Part shown: positions 18,565 through 27,688 of the stretch, in pieces
Numbering within the stretch: position 1 is the stretch's first letter
Layout of the letters: each line of letters begins with the position of its first letter
Source: Pseudomonas mandelii
GTDB taxonomy: Bacteria > Pseudomonadota > Gammaproteobacteria > Pseudomonadales > Pseudomonadaceae
Direction of reading: 5' to 3'
Length of the DNA stretch: 64,000 nt
Assembly (NCBI RefSeq): GCF_006438925.1
Contig: NZ_RCZA01000004.1
Location: 310,001-374,000, forward strand
Notes under the pieces: model-generated
Databases searched by the model: none
What the model saw: the letters and a program-made list of their open reading frames with translations, nothing else
What the model was told of the DNA's origin: nothing
Translations under genes and position numbers: made by a program

Positions 18565-19404
18565 TCATGCGTCTGGAAGATTTGAGCAGCGCTTGCGATA
18601 CAACGCCGGTGTCAAACCATAAGCGCGGACAAACCAGCGCCCCAGATGACTCTGATCGGCAAACCCAAGCTCCATCGCCACCGTCGCCGGTTGCTCGCCA
18701 CGGGCCAGCAATCGCCGGGCGGTTGCCAGGCGTAATTGCACGAGGTAGGCGTGGGGTGCCATGCCATACGCAGCCTTGAAGGCGCGGGTAAGGCGAAAGC
18801 GATCGACGCCCGTTGCGGCGGCTATCTGGTCGAGGCCGATATCAAAACGGGCATTGGCGTGCAGGTACTCCCGAGCCTTCTGTGCCACCAGCGGCAGGCG
18901 CGGATCCTCGCCATAGCGGGCGCGCCAGTGCAGGTGGCTGGTCAGGCGTTCGAGCAATCCGTCGAGGGCGGTCTGGCGGACGATTTTCAGCTCACCGTGA
19001 TGCAGGGTTTGAAACGCCAGGCTGGTGGCGTGGGCGAGTCGCGAGTCGCTGGCCAGGGTGTTGGCGAAACTCAACTGGCTGTTGTCGGGGGCATTTTCGA
19101 AGACTGCACTGAGTTCACGTTTCAGCCACTGCGGGTCGAGGTACAGCATGCGGTAGGTGAAACCGTCTTCAGTCGGCGCTTCACCGTCGTGGATGTCACC
19201 CGGCTCGAGCAGAAACACCTTGCCCGGCGTGCTTTGGTGCTTTGCTCGCCGACAGTTAAACTGCTGAACCCCTTGTTCGGTTACGCCCACCAGATAGCTG
19301 TCATGCCAGTGCGGGTCGTAGGCATGGCCTTCGAAATGCGCGCGCAGGGTCTCGATGCCGGTGTCGGCGTCCTGGGCCAGGTCGATCCAGTTGTGAGTCG
19401 TCAT
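18565..19404 (-). CDS. AraC-family transcriptional regulator
   Basis: 279 residues: an N-terminal cupin-type sensing domain (HWHDSYLVGVTEQGVQQF, FLLEPGDIHDGEAPTEDGFTY) and a C-terminal double helix-turn-helix (IGLDQIAAATGVDRFRLTRAF and LGFADQSHLGRWFVRAYGLTPALYRK). This layout is typical of regulators next to LysE-type exporters, so control of the downstream exporter gene is the likely role. The inducer is not evident. Confidence 0.9.
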   Translation of the reverse strand: MTTHNWIDLAQDADTGIETLRAHFEGHAYDPHWHDSYLVGVTEQGVQQFNCRRAKHQSTPGKVFLLEPGDIHDGEAPTEDGFTYRMLYLDPQWLKRELSAVFENAPDNSQLSFANTLASDSRLAHATSLAFQTLHHGELKIVRQTALDGLLERLTSHLHWRARYGEDPRLPLVAQKAREYLHANARFDIGLDQIAAATGVDRFRLTRAFKAAYGMAPHAYLVQLRLATARRLLARGEQPATVAMELGFADQSHLGRWFVRAYGLTPALYRKRCSNLPDA

Positions 19405-19480
19405 GCTGCACCTGTGAGACGGATAGCCGACTTATTTAACGCCCACGCCGAGCATGATGACTAGAACGTTTGTGCAGGGA

Positions 19481-20122
19481 TCAGTTGAACAGTCCCGCTG
19501 CGATGTTGATCGAGAACCCGAGAATGGCCGTGTTGAACAGAAAGCCGATCAGCGTCTGCGCCAGGACAATCTTGCGCAAATCCCGAGTTGCCACGCCAAC
19601 ATCGGACGTCTGGACCGCCGCGCTGATGGTGAAAGAGAAATACAGGAAGTCCCAGTAATTGGGCGTTGTCAGGCCTTCAGCAAAACGCAGTGCGGGGTCT
19701 TTGCCGCCCCAGGTGTAGAACAGACGGGCGTAGTGCACGCTGAAAATCACCCCGATCAGCAGCCATGAACCGATCACGGTCAATGCAGTAAAGCCGTAGT
19801 GCAACAGTTTGCGGGTCGTTTCCAGTTCCCTGCTGCCGGCCAGTTCAAAGGCGATGGTCGCCAGGCTCGCTATTGCGGCGATGCATACAACAAACAGCAC
19901 CAGCCCGGCGTTTTCGTCTTCGACCTCGGCAATGCGTTTCACATCCGGTGCTTTGGCACGCGCGGTGAGCCAGAGCATCAGGACCAGGTAAGCCCAGACG
20001 CCGGCGTTCCAGCCGAAGAGGATTTTGCTGATGATCGAGTCGGCTGGAGTCAGAATGCCCACGGCAATGCCAAGCGCGGCGGCGGAGGAGAGGCGAGGGT
20101 GGGTGCGGGCGAGGAGGGGCAT
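19481..20122 (-). CDS. DUF1345 family membrane protein
   Basis: 213-residue inner-membrane protein with about five hydrophobic helices and the family segments [19 protein letters not shown] and [22 protein letters not shown]. The latter resembles the pore-loop region of small ion channels, but the function of DUF1345 is unknown. It stands 76 bases upstream of the AraC-type gene on the same strand and is followed upstream by a family C repeat. Confidence 0.85.
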   Translation of the reverse strand: MPLLARTHPRLSSAAALGIAVGILTPADSIISKILFGWNAGVWAYLVLMLWLTARAKAPDVKRIAEVEDENAGLVLFVVCIAAIASLATIAFELAGSRELETTRKLLHYGFTALTVIGSWLLIGVIFSVHYARLFYTWGGKDPALRFAEGLTTPNYWDFLYFSFTISAAVQTSDVGVATRDLRKIVLAQTLIGFLFNTAILGFSINIAAGLFN

Positions 20123-20176
20123 GTGAACTCACAGAAACAGAAGTATCCCCACCATAGCCCAGGTGAGCGCGCTTTT

Positions 20177-20266
20177 GTAGGAGCTGCCGAAGGCTGCGAT
20201 CTTTTGAAGTCAAGGAGTGCTGTCGAAGGTCAAGATCAAAAGATCGCAGCCTTCGGCAGCTCCTAC
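20177..20266. repeat. Paired inverted repeat, family C (GTAGGAGCTGCCGAAGG type)
   Basis: Arms of about 31 bases (GTAGGAGCTGCCGAAGGCTG.. ending in GATCTTTTGA, and its complement) around a 29-base spacer, between the RND permease stop and the DUF1345 gene. Confidence 0.9.
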
Positions 20267-20285
20267 AGGGGACTGGTTGTGTGGG

Positions 20286-23200
20286 TTAGATTGTCTTATG
20301 GCGTTTGCGCACCCATTTCATCACCACCACAAAAAACACCGGCACAAACACCACCGCCAGCGTCGCGGTGATCATCCCGCCAATCACCCCCGTGCCGATG
20401 GCCTGCTGGCTCGCCGAACTGGCCCCGGTGGCAATTGCCAGTGGCACCACGCCGAGGATGAACGCCAGCGACGTCATCACAATCGGCCGCAGTCGCAGGC
20501 GCGCGGCTTGCAGGGTGGCGTCGATCAGGTCGTGGCCTTCGTCGTACAGGCTCTTGGCGAACTCGATGATCAGGATCGCGTTCTTCGCCGACAGCCCGAT
20601 GATGGTGATCAGCCCGACCTTGAAGAACACGTCATTGGGCATCCCGCGCAAAGTCACGGCCAGTACCGCGCCGAGCACGCCGAGCGGCACCACCAGCAGC
20701 ACCGAGGTCGGAATCGACCAGCTCTCATACAACGCGGCCAGACACAGGAACACGATCAGCAACGACAAACCGAGCAAAATCGGCGCCTGACTGCCAGACA
20801 GGCGTTCCTGCAGCGACAACCCGGTCCATTCCTGCCCCAACCCCGCCGGGCCAAGTGCAACCAGTTGTTCGATTTCCGCCATGGCTTCGCCGGTGCTGTG
20901 ACCGGGTGACGGCTCACCGGAAATGCTGATCGCCGGGTAGCCGTTGTAGCGAGTCAATTGCGCCGGCCCCTGAGTCCACTTGGCTTGGACGAAGGCCGAC
21001 AACGGCACCATTTTCCCGGCGCTGTTGCGCACGTGAATCTTCAGCAGGTCGGCGACCTGACTGCGCTGATCGCCTTCAGCCTGCACCACCACCCGTTGCA
21101 TCCGCCCCTGATTGGGGAAGTCGTTGATGTAGGCCGAGCCGACAGCGGTGGACAGCACGTTGCCAATGTCGGCAAAGGACACGCCCAGCGCGTTGGCCTG
21201 TTTGCGGTCGACGTCCAGTTGCACCTGCGGGGCTTCGGCCAGGGCGCTTTCGCGCACGTTCATCAGGATCGGACTTTTCTCGGCAGCAGCGAGCAATTCA
21301 CTACGCGCCTGCATCAACGTGGCATGACCGAGGCCGCCACGGTCCTGCAAGCGGAACTCGAAACCGCTGGAGGTGCCAAGGCCATCCACCGGCGGCGGCA
21401 GTACCGCAAACGCTACGGCGCCCTTGATCTGGCTCAACGCGATGTTGGCGCGATCGGCAATGGAACTGGCCGAGTCGTCGCTACCCCGGTCAGACCAGTC
21501 TTTGAGCGTGGTAAACGCCAACGCGGCGTTCTGCCCGCTACCGGAGAAGCTGAAACCGAGAATCACCGTGCTGTCACCGACGCCGGGTTCAGTGGCGTTG
21601 TGGGCTTCGATCTGCTCGACCACCTGCACTGTCCGGTTCTTGCTTGCACCTGGTGGCAACTGAATGTCGGTGATGGTGTAACCCTGATCCTCCACCGGCA
21701 GGAACGAGGAAGGCAGTCGACTGAAGCACACGCCCAATCCGATCAGCAGTACGCCGTAGATCAGCAGGTAACGGCCCGTGCGTTTCAGCGCATAGGCGAC
21801 CCAGCCTTGATAACGCTCGGTCAGTTGCTCGAAACGCCGGTTGAACCAGCCAAAGAACCCGCGTTTCTCGTGGTGCTCGCCCTTGGCAATCGGCTTGAGC
21901 AGCGTCGCGCACAGTGCCGGGGTCAAGGTCAGGGCGAGGAACGCCGAGAACAGAATCGAGGTGGCCATCGACAACGAGAATTGCCGGTAAATCACCCCGA
22001 CCGAACCCTGCATGAACGCCATCGGAATGAACACCGCGACCAGCACCAGCGTGATACCGATGATCGCCCCGGTGATCTGCTTCATCGCCTTGCGCGTTGC
22101 CTCTTTGGGCGACAGGCCTTCAGTGGCCATGATTCGCTCGACGTTTTCCACCACCACAATCGCGTCATCCACCAGGATGCCGATCGCCAGCACCATGCCG
22201 AACATGGTCAGCACGTTGATCGAAAACCCGAGCGCCAACATGGTCGCAAAGGTGCCCATCAGCGCCACCGGCACCACCAGGGTCGGAATCAGCGTGTAGC
22301 GGATGTTTTGCAGGAACAGGAACATCACCGCGAACACCAGCAACATCGCCTCGCCAAGGGTGTAAACCACCTTGGTGATCGAGACTTTGACGAAGGGCGA
22401 GGTGTCGTACGGGATCTTGTACTCGACGCCCGCCGGGAAGTAGCGCGCCAGTTCGTCCATCTTCGCCCGCACCAACGTGGCAGTGCTCAAGGCATTGGCG
22501 CCCGGCGCCAATTGCACGCTGACGGCGGTCGACGGTTTGCCGTTGAGGCGCGTGGAGAACTGGTATTCCTGACTGCCGATCTCGACACGCGCCACATCTT
22601 TGATGCGCACGGTGGAGCCGTCGGGATTGGCTTTCAGGACGATGTCGGCGAATTCTTCCGGCGTCGACAACTGGCCTTTGACCAGAATGGTCGCGGTGAT
22701 TTCCTGGGTGGTGCGGGTCGGCAAATCACCGATGCTGCCGGCCGAGACTTGAGCGTTCTGCGCGACGATGGCTGCGTTGACGTCGGCCGGGGTCAGGTTG
22801 AAACCGATCAGCTTCTGCGGGTCGATCCAGATCCGCATGGCCCGTTCGGCACCGTACAGCTGCGCCTTGCCGACGCCGTCCAGGCGCTTGATTTCGTTCA
22901 TCACGTTGCGCGCCAGGTAATCGCTGAGCGCCACGTCGTCGAGCTTGCCGTCGCTGGAGGTGAGGGTGATCAGCAGCAGGAAGCCGGCGGAGACTTTCTC
23001 CACCTGCAAACCCTGCTGTGTCACCGCTTGAGGCAGGCGCGACTCGACCGCTTTCAGGCGGTTTTGCACATCGACCTGAGCCATTTCCGGGTCAGTGCCC
23101 GGCTGGAACGTCGCAGTGATGGTGGCACTGCCAAGGCTGCTCTGGGATTCGAAATACAGCAGATGGTCAGCGCCGTTGAGTTCTTCCTCGATCAGGCTGA

Positions 23201-23384
23201 CCACGCTTTCGTCCACGGTCTGCGCCGAAGCACCAGGGTACACGGCGTAGATTTCGACTTTCGGCGGCGCGACGTTGGGGTATTGCGCCACCGGCAACTG
23301 TGGAATGGCCAGGGCGCCGGCCAACAGGATGAACAGGGCAACCACCCAGGCGAACACCGGGCGGTCGATAAAGAACTGCGGCAT
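20286..23384 (-). CDS. RND multidrug efflux permease (HAE1 family)
   Basis: 1032-residue inner-membrane proton/drug antiporter. N-terminus MPQFFIDRPVFAWVVALFILLAG is the first helix; the proton-relay aspartate pair is in LAIGILVDDAIVVVENVERIM, and the second half contains LITIIGLSAKNAILIIEFAK. Two large periplasmic loops form the drug pocket. The sequence resembles MexW of the P. aeruginosa MexVW pump as I remember it, which also lacks its own outer-membrane channel gene; this naming is inference. The permease is 14 bases downstream of the membrane-fusion protein gene and needs a TolC/OprM-type channel from elsewhere. Confidence 0.93.
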   Translation of the reverse strand: MPQFFIDRPVFAWVVALFILLAGALAIPQLPVAQYPNVAPPKVEIYAVYPGASAQTVDESVVSLIEEELNGADHLLYFESQSSLGSATITATFQPGTDPEMAQVDVQNRLKAVESRLPQAVTQQGLQVEKVSAGFLLLITLTSSDGKLDDVALSDYLARNVMNEIKRLDGVGKAQLYGAERAMRIWIDPQKLIGFNLTPADVNAAIVAQNAQVSAGSIGDLPTRTTQEITATILVKGQLSTPEEFADIVLKANPDGSTVRIKDVARVEIGSQEYQFSTRLNGKPSTAVSVQLAPGANALSTATLVRAKMDELARYFPAGVEYKIPYDTSPFVKVSITKVVYTLGEAMLLVFAVMFLFLQNIRYTLIPTLVVPVALMGTFATMLALGFSINVLTMFGMVLAIGILVDDAIVVVENVERIMATEGLSPKEATRKAMKQITGAIIGITLVLVAVFIPMAFMQGSVGVIYRQFSLSMATSILFSAFLALTLTPALCATLLKPIAKGEHHEKRGFFGWFNRRFEQLTERYQGWVAYALKRTGRYLLIYGVLLIGLGVCFSRLPSSFLPVEDQGYTITDIQLPPGASKNRTVQVVEQIEAHNATEPGVGDSTVILGFSFSGSGQNAALAFTTLKDWSDRGSDDSASSIADRANIALSQIKGAVAFAVLPPPVDGLGTSSGFEFRLQDRGGLGHATLMQARSELLAAAEKSPILMNVRESALAEAPQVQLDVDRKQANALGVSFADIGNVLSTAVGSAYINDFPNQGRMQRVVVQAEGDQRSQVADLLKIHVRNSAGKMVPLSAFVQAKWTQGPAQLTRYNGYPAISISGEPSPGHSTGEAMAEIEQLVALGPAGLGQEWTGLSLQERLSGSQAPILLGLSLLIVFLCLAALYESWSIPTSVLLVVPLGVLGAVLAVTLRGMPNDVFFKVGLITIIGLSAKNAILIIEFAKSLYDEGHDLIDATLQAARLRLRPIVMTSLAFILGVVPLAIATGASSASQQAIGTGVIGGMITATLAVVFVPVFFVVVMKWVRKRHKTI

Positions 23385-23398
23385 AAAAAGCGTCCTGC

Positions 23399-24556
23399 TT
23401 ACTGACCAGAAGCCTGGGCAAGTGGAAGAGGGGTGTCGTCGATCTGCACTTTTTCGCCGGGACGGGCGTGCTGCAGGCCTTCGGTGACGATGCGGTCACC
23501 GGGCTTGAGGCCGCCGGTGACGATCCAGCGATCGTTCTGCACGGCGCCCAGTTCGACCGGTTGCTGGCCGACCCGCTGTTCAGCGTCGAGCAACAGCACG
23601 TGGGCGATACCGGCACTGTCACGCTGAATGGCCCGTTGTGGCACGCTGATGCCTTGTTGATTGACCGCTTGCTCCAGACGCACGCGCACGAAGCTGCCCG
23701 GCAGCAAGTCGAGGTCCGGGTTGGGGAATTCGCTGCGCAGAATGATCTGACCGGTGCCGGGGTCGACGGTGATGTCGGCGAACAGCAACTTGCCGGGCAA
23801 CGGATAGAGACTGCCGTCGTCCTGGATCAGCGTGGCTTTGGCCTGGTCCTGACCGACCTGCTGCAACTGGCCGGAACGGAACGCCCGGCGCAGGTCGTTG
23901 AGTTCGCGGGTCGATTGGGTAAGGTCGGCGTGAATCGGGTTCAGTTGCTGAATCAATGCCAGCGGCGTGGTTTCGTTCTGCCCGACCAGTGCGCCTTCGG
24001 TCACCAGCGCGCGGCCGATGCGCCCGGAGATCGGCGCCGTGACCGTGGCGTAACCCAGGTTGAGTTTCGCCCGTTCCACGGCGGCTTTGTTCGCGGCGAC
24101 GTCGGCAGCCGTTTGCCGGGCACTGGCCCGGGCGTTGTCATAGTCCTGACCGCTGATGGCATTGCCTTCGATCAACTGCGCGTAACGCTGCTCTTGCAGG
24201 CGCGCCTGGAACGCATTGGCTTCAGCCTTGCGCAGCGCCGCTTCAGCGCTGTCCAGGTCTGCCTTGAACGGCGCCGGGTCGATACGGAACAACACTTCGC
24301 CTTTTTTCACATCACTGCCTTCACGGAACGCCCGTTGCAACACCACCCCGGCAACCCGGGCGCGGACTTCGGCAATGCGTGGCGCGGCAATCCGCCCGCT
24401 CAGTTCACTGGTGATCGACAGGGGGCTGGCGTGGATGGTTTCGATGCGAACCGTGGCCAGAGGCGTCTGTTCTTCGGCCGTCGAGGCCTTCTCACAAGCG
24501 CTCAGCATCACCGCCAGTGCAATCAGGCTGAGCCTGGCAAGCAGATTCTTTGACAT
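23399..24556 (-). CDS. RND efflux membrane-fusion lipoprotein
   Basis: 385-residue periplasmic adaptor that links the permease to an outer-membrane channel. Start 24556 (MSKNLLARLSLIALAVMLSAC) is chosen because it gives a lipoprotein signal with the lipobox LSAC and has GGGGGA just upstream; the longer frame to 24685 would bury it. Lipoyl-like half-motifs RARVAGVVLQRAFREGSDVKKGE and LGYATVTAPISGRIGR flank an alpha-hairpin, followed by a beta-barrel and membrane-proximal domain. First gene of a two-gene operon, divergent from a two-component system that could control it. Confidence 0.93.
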   Translation of the reverse strand: MSKNLLARLSLIALAVMLSACEKASTAEEQTPLATVRIETIHASPLSITSELSGRIAAPRIAEVRARVAGVVLQRAFREGSDVKKGEVLFRIDPAPFKADLDSAEAALRKAEANAFQARLQEQRYAQLIEGNAISGQDYDNARASARQTAADVAANKAAVERAKLNLGYATVTAPISGRIGRALVTEGALVGQNETTPLALIQQLNPIHADLTQSTRELNDLRRAFRSGQLQQVGQDQAKATLIQDDGSLYPLPGKLLFADITVDPGTGQIILRSEFPNPDLDLLPGSFVRVRLEQAVNQQGISVPQRAIQRDSAGIAHVLLLDAEQRVGQQPVELGAVQNDRWIVTGGLKPGDRIVTEGLQHARPGEKVQIDDTPLPLAQASGQ

Positions 24557-24714
24557 GTAATCCCCCAATAATGACCCCCCGCATCCTACGGGGAGGCGAC
24601 GAGGGTAGCGGTGAAGCTTTGTAGGCGCTGTGTGAAATTGTGTAAGGGTTTTACTCAGGCACGGGCGAGGGCGTATATCCTTCACGCCTCGATTTCTATT
24701 GCGACTGTTAGATT

Positions 24715-24785
24715 GCTTTCGCGAGCAGGCTCGCTCCTACAGTTGAAATGCGGTCCCCTGTGGGAGCGAGCCTGCTCGCGAAAGC
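24715..24785. repeat. REPIN-type inverted repeat, family A, in the efflux/two-component control region
   Basis: GCTTTCGCGAGCAGGCTCGCTCCTAC (one departure from the usual CCCAC end) and GTGGGAGCGAGCCTGCTCGCGAAAGC occupy part of the 267-base gap between divergent genes. Confidence 0.88.
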
Positions 24786-24823
24786 GGTCTGTCAAACGCC
24801 ACTGCACTTTCTGGAAACACCCC

Positions 24824-25525
24824 ATGCCCAACATCCTCCTGGTCGAAGACGACACCGCGCTCTCCGAACTGATTGCCAGTTACCTGGAACGCAACGGCTA
24901 TAGCGTCAGCGTGATCAGCCGTGGTGACCATGTGCGCGAACGTGCGCGGGTCAATCCGCCGGACCTGGTGATCCTCGACCTGATGCTGCCGGGGCTCGAT
25001 GGCCTGCAAGTCTGCCGCTTGCTGCGCGCCGATTCGGCCACGTTGCCGATCCTGATGCTCACCGCCCGCGACGACAGTCACGATCAGGTGCTGGGTCTGG
25101 AGATGGGCGCCGACGACTACGTCACCAAACCCTGCGAGCCGCGCGTGTTGCTGGCCCGGGTGCGGACTTTGCTGCGGCGCAGCAGCCTGATTGAACCGCA
25201 GACGGCCAACGACCGCATTCTGATGGGCAATCTGTGCATCGACCTGTCCGAGCGCACCGTGACCTGGCGCGAGCAATTGGTCGAGCTGTCCAGCGGCGAA
25301 TACAACCTGCTGGTGGTGCTCGCTCGGCATGCCGGCGAAGTGCTCAGCCGCGACCAGATTCTGCAGCGCCTGCGCGGCATCGAGTTCAATGGCACCGACC
25401 GCTCGGTGGACGTGGCGATTTCCAAGCTGCGGCGCAAGTTCGACGACCATGCCGGCGAGGCACGCAAGATCAAGACCGTGTGGGGCAAGGGTTACCTGTT
25501 CAGCCGATCCGAGTGGGAATGCTGA
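24824..25525 (+). CDS. OmpR-family response regulator
   Basis: 233 residues. The receiver domain starts MPNILLVEDDTALSELI, with the phosphoacceptor D52 in VILDLMLPGLDG and the conserved lysine in DDYVTKPCEPR. The C-terminal winged helix contains LSSGEYNLLVVLARHAGEVLSRDQIL and RSVDVAISKLRRKF. Start 24824 is required for an intact receiver; the frame upstream runs through the REPIN and is not coding. It pairs with the kinase gene four bases downstream and is divergent from the efflux genes, the likely target. Resembles RstA-type regulators. Confidence 0.93.
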   Translation: MPNILLVEDDTALSELIASYLERNGYSVSVISRGDHVRERARVNPPDLVILDLMLPGLDGLQVCRLLRADSATLPILMLTARDDSHDQVLGLEMGADDYVTKPCEPRVLLARVRTLLRRSSLIEPQTANDRILMGNLCIDLSERTVTWREQLVELSSGEYNLLVVLARHAGEVLSRDQILQRLRGIEFNGTDRSVDVAISKLRRKFDDHAGEARKIKTVWGKGYLFSRSEWEC

Positions 25526-25529
25526 GTCG

Positions 25530-26831
25530 ATGTTCAGAATCCTGTTTCGCCTGTACCTGGTGACCATCGTTTCATACAGCGCGGCGATCTATCTGGTGCC
25601 TGACGTGGTGATCAAGGTCTTCCAGGAGCGCTTTGTCACCTACAACCTCGATTATTCGCGCGGGCTGCAAACCCTCATCGTCAAACAGTTTCATGCCGTG
25701 CCCCCGGAGCAGTGGCCGGCATTGGCCGCGGAGATGGACAAGGAATTCAAGCCGCTGCACATCGTCCTGACCAGTAACGACGATGCCGATTTCACCCCTG
25801 ATGAGCGCGAGCGTTTGCAGCGTGGCGAGAACGTCGTGCGCATTGGCGACTGGGGCTGGCGCACCCTGGCGGTGTCGCCGCTGAACGAGCGGACGGTGGT
25901 GGAGATGGTCGTGCCGCCGGACCCGATGGACGTCAGCCTGTTGTACTGGAGCATCAACGTGCTGATCGGCGCAACGATGCTTGCCTGCCTGTTGCTGTGG
26001 CTGCGCCCGCACTGGCGCGACCTGGAACGCCTCAAAGGTACGGCTGAGCGTTTCGGCAAGGGCCACTTGAGCGAGCGCACACAGATTTCCCAAAGCTCCA
26101 ACATCGGTAGCCTGGCCAACGTCTTCGACACCATGGCTGGCGATATCGAGAACCTGCTCAACCAGCAGCGGGACCTGCTCAATGCCGTCTCTCACGAGTT
26201 GCGCACGCCCCTGACACGACTGGACTTCGGCCTGGCGCTGGCGTTATCCGACGATTTGCCCGCCGCCAGCCGCGAGCGTCTGCAAGGTCTGGTCGCGCAC
26301 ATTCGCGAACTCGATGAGCTGGTGTTGGAACTGTTGTCCTATAGCCGCCTGCAAAACCCGGCGCGGCTGCCGGAGCGGGTCGAGGTGTCGCTGGATGAGT
26401 TTATCGACAGCATCCTTGGCAGCGTTGACGAAGAACTGGAATCCCCGGACATCGTTATCGATGTACTCCTGCACGGACAACTTGAACGCTTCGCCCTCGA
26501 CCCAAGGCTGACTGCCCGCGCTATTCAGAACTTGCTGCGCAATGCGATGCGCTACTGCGAAAAACGCATTCAGATTGGTGTGCGGGTGTGTGCCAAGGGC
26601 GCTGAAATCTGGGTGGACGACGATGGGATCGGTATTCCGGATGAGGAGAGTGAGCGGATTTTCGAACCGTTCTATCGGCTGGATCGAAGCCGGGATCGGG
26701 CCACTGGCGGGTTTGGTCTGGGGTTGGCAATCAGTCGTCGGGCGTTGGAAGCTCAGGGCGGCACGCTCACCGTTGAAGCATCGCCGCTGGGTGGGGCACG
26801 GTTCCGTTTGTGGTTGCCCACCTCAGCCTGA
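25530..26831 (+). CDS. Sensor histidine kinase, partner of the OmpR-type regulator
   Basis: 433-residue membrane kinase. A first helix (about 8-25), a periplasmic domain of about 110 residues and a second helix (about 139-158) are followed by HAMP, the phosphorylated H222 in NAVSHELRTPLTRL, and an ATPase domain with NLLRNAMRYC (N box), DDDGIGIPDEE (G1) and GGFGLGLAISRRAL (G2). Start 25530 lies four bases after the regulator stop; longer frames overlap the regulator gene and were rejected. Overall like RstB. The periplasmic ligand is unknown. Confidence 0.92.
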   Translation: MFRILFRLYLVTIVSYSAAIYLVPDVVIKVFQERFVTYNLDYSRGLQTLIVKQFHAVPPEQWPALAAEMDKEFKPLHIVLTSNDDADFTPDERERLQRGENVVRIGDWGWRTLAVSPLNERTVVEMVVPPDPMDVSLLYWSINVLIGATMLACLLLWLRPHWRDLERLKGTAERFGKGHLSERTQISQSSNIGSLANVFDTMAGDIENLLNQQRDLLNAVSHELRTPLTRLDFGLALALSDDLPAASRERLQGLVAHIRELDELVLELLSYSRLQNPARLPERVEVSLDEFIDSILGSVDEELESPDIVIDVLLHGQLERFALDPRLTARAIQNLLRNAMRYCEKRIQIGVRVCAKGAEIWVDDDGIGIPDEESERIFEPFYRLDRSRDRATGGFGLGLAISRRALEAQGGTLTVEASPLGGARFRLWLPTSA

Positions 26832-26841
26832 CGCACTCTAT

Positions 26842-27002
26842 GTAGCAGCTGCCGAGCCTGCGAGGCTGCGTTCGAGCCGGGGTCGCGCCCGACCGAAGAT
26901 CTCGCCAACCCGGCGGCTGCGGTTTTCCTGGAAGAACGGGGTGCCTGACTTTACGACTGCTTCGCAGCCGGACGCAGCCTCGCGCTGCTCGACAGCTGCT
27001 AC
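26842..27002. repeat. Asymmetric paired repeat, family B, with divergent centre
   Basis: The outer 33 bases or so of the left arm (GTAGCAGCTGCCGAGCCTGC..) and the 50-base right arm (to 27002) belong to family B. The inner left arm is replaced by unrelated GC-rich sequence (about 26875-26950), so only part of the hairpin can form. Confidence 0.75.
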
Positions 27003-27008
27003 AGGGAG

Positions 27009-27638
27009 TTAACCTGGCACTTCGGTGGATTGAATCAATCCAACCTCAGCTCCCTGCATCCGATCGATCGCTGCGGCCAGTGAGCCGTCCAGATCAATCG
27101 CCCGGCACGCATCCATCACCACAAACGCGTTGAACCCTGCCGCCCGCGCATCCAGCGCAGAGAACATCACACAAAAATCGAGTGCCAGCCCAACCAGATA
27201 AACCGTGTCGACACCGCGTTCCTTCAAGTACCCGGCCAAGCCCGTGGTGGTCGTTCGGTCCGCCTCCAAAAACGCCGAGTAACTGTCGATGTCCGGATTG
27301 CAGCCCTTGCGGATGATCAGTTGGGCGTGGGGCAAGTGCAGATCCTTGTGCAACTCGGCACCGGGTGTGGCCCGCACGCAATGGTCCGGCCAGAGCGTCT
27401 GTTCGCCGTAAGGCAGTTGAATGATGTCGTAAGAAGCGTGGCCCGGGTGGCTGGAGGCGAACGAGGCGTGTCCGGCCGGGTGCCAGTCCTGGGCGATGAT
27501 GACTTGAGTGAACCGGGCGCCGAGGCGATTGATCAACGGGACGATCAGGTCCCCTTCGGGTACCGGTAACTGGCCGCCGGGGATGAAGTCGTTCTGTACG
27601 TCGATGACCAGCAAAGCAGTGCGTGAAGAAATCGGCAT
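27009..27638 (-). CDS. pncA: Nicotinamidase PncA (isochorismatase-like hydrolase)
   Basis: 209-residue cytosolic enzyme deamidating nicotinamide to nicotinate for NAD salvage. The catalytic triad is visible: D13 in LLVIDVQNDFIPGG, K111 in IIRKGCNPDIDSYSAF and C156 in GLALDFCVMFSALDA; the metal site is D52, H54 and H86 (QDWHPAGH, PDHC). Start 27638 has AAGGAGG seven bases upstream; the longer frame to 27692 is disfavoured. Its product nicotinate is the substrate of the pathway whose later steps are encoded at 58-64 kb, though the genes are far apart. Confidence 0.92.
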   Translation of the reverse strand: MPISSRTALLVIDVQNDFIPGGQLPVPEGDLIVPLINRLGARFTQVIIAQDWHPAGHASFASSHPGHASYDIIQLPYGEQTLWPDHCVRATPGAELHKDLHLPHAQLIIRKGCNPDIDSYSAFLEADRTTTTGLAGYLKERGVDTVYLVGLALDFCVMFSALDARAAGFNAFVVMDACRAIDLDGSLAAAIDRMQGAEVGLIQSTEVPG

Positions 27639-27688
27639 GGGAAGGTTCCTCCTTGGAATTGAGACGCCGAGCATAGTTCCAAACTGGA

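Noticed and set aside
20958..23405. Long plus-strand open frame (815 codons) antisense to the RND permease
   Set aside because: Arginine-, histidine- and glutamine-rich shadow of a GC-rich gene; the opposite strand has all the RND motifs.
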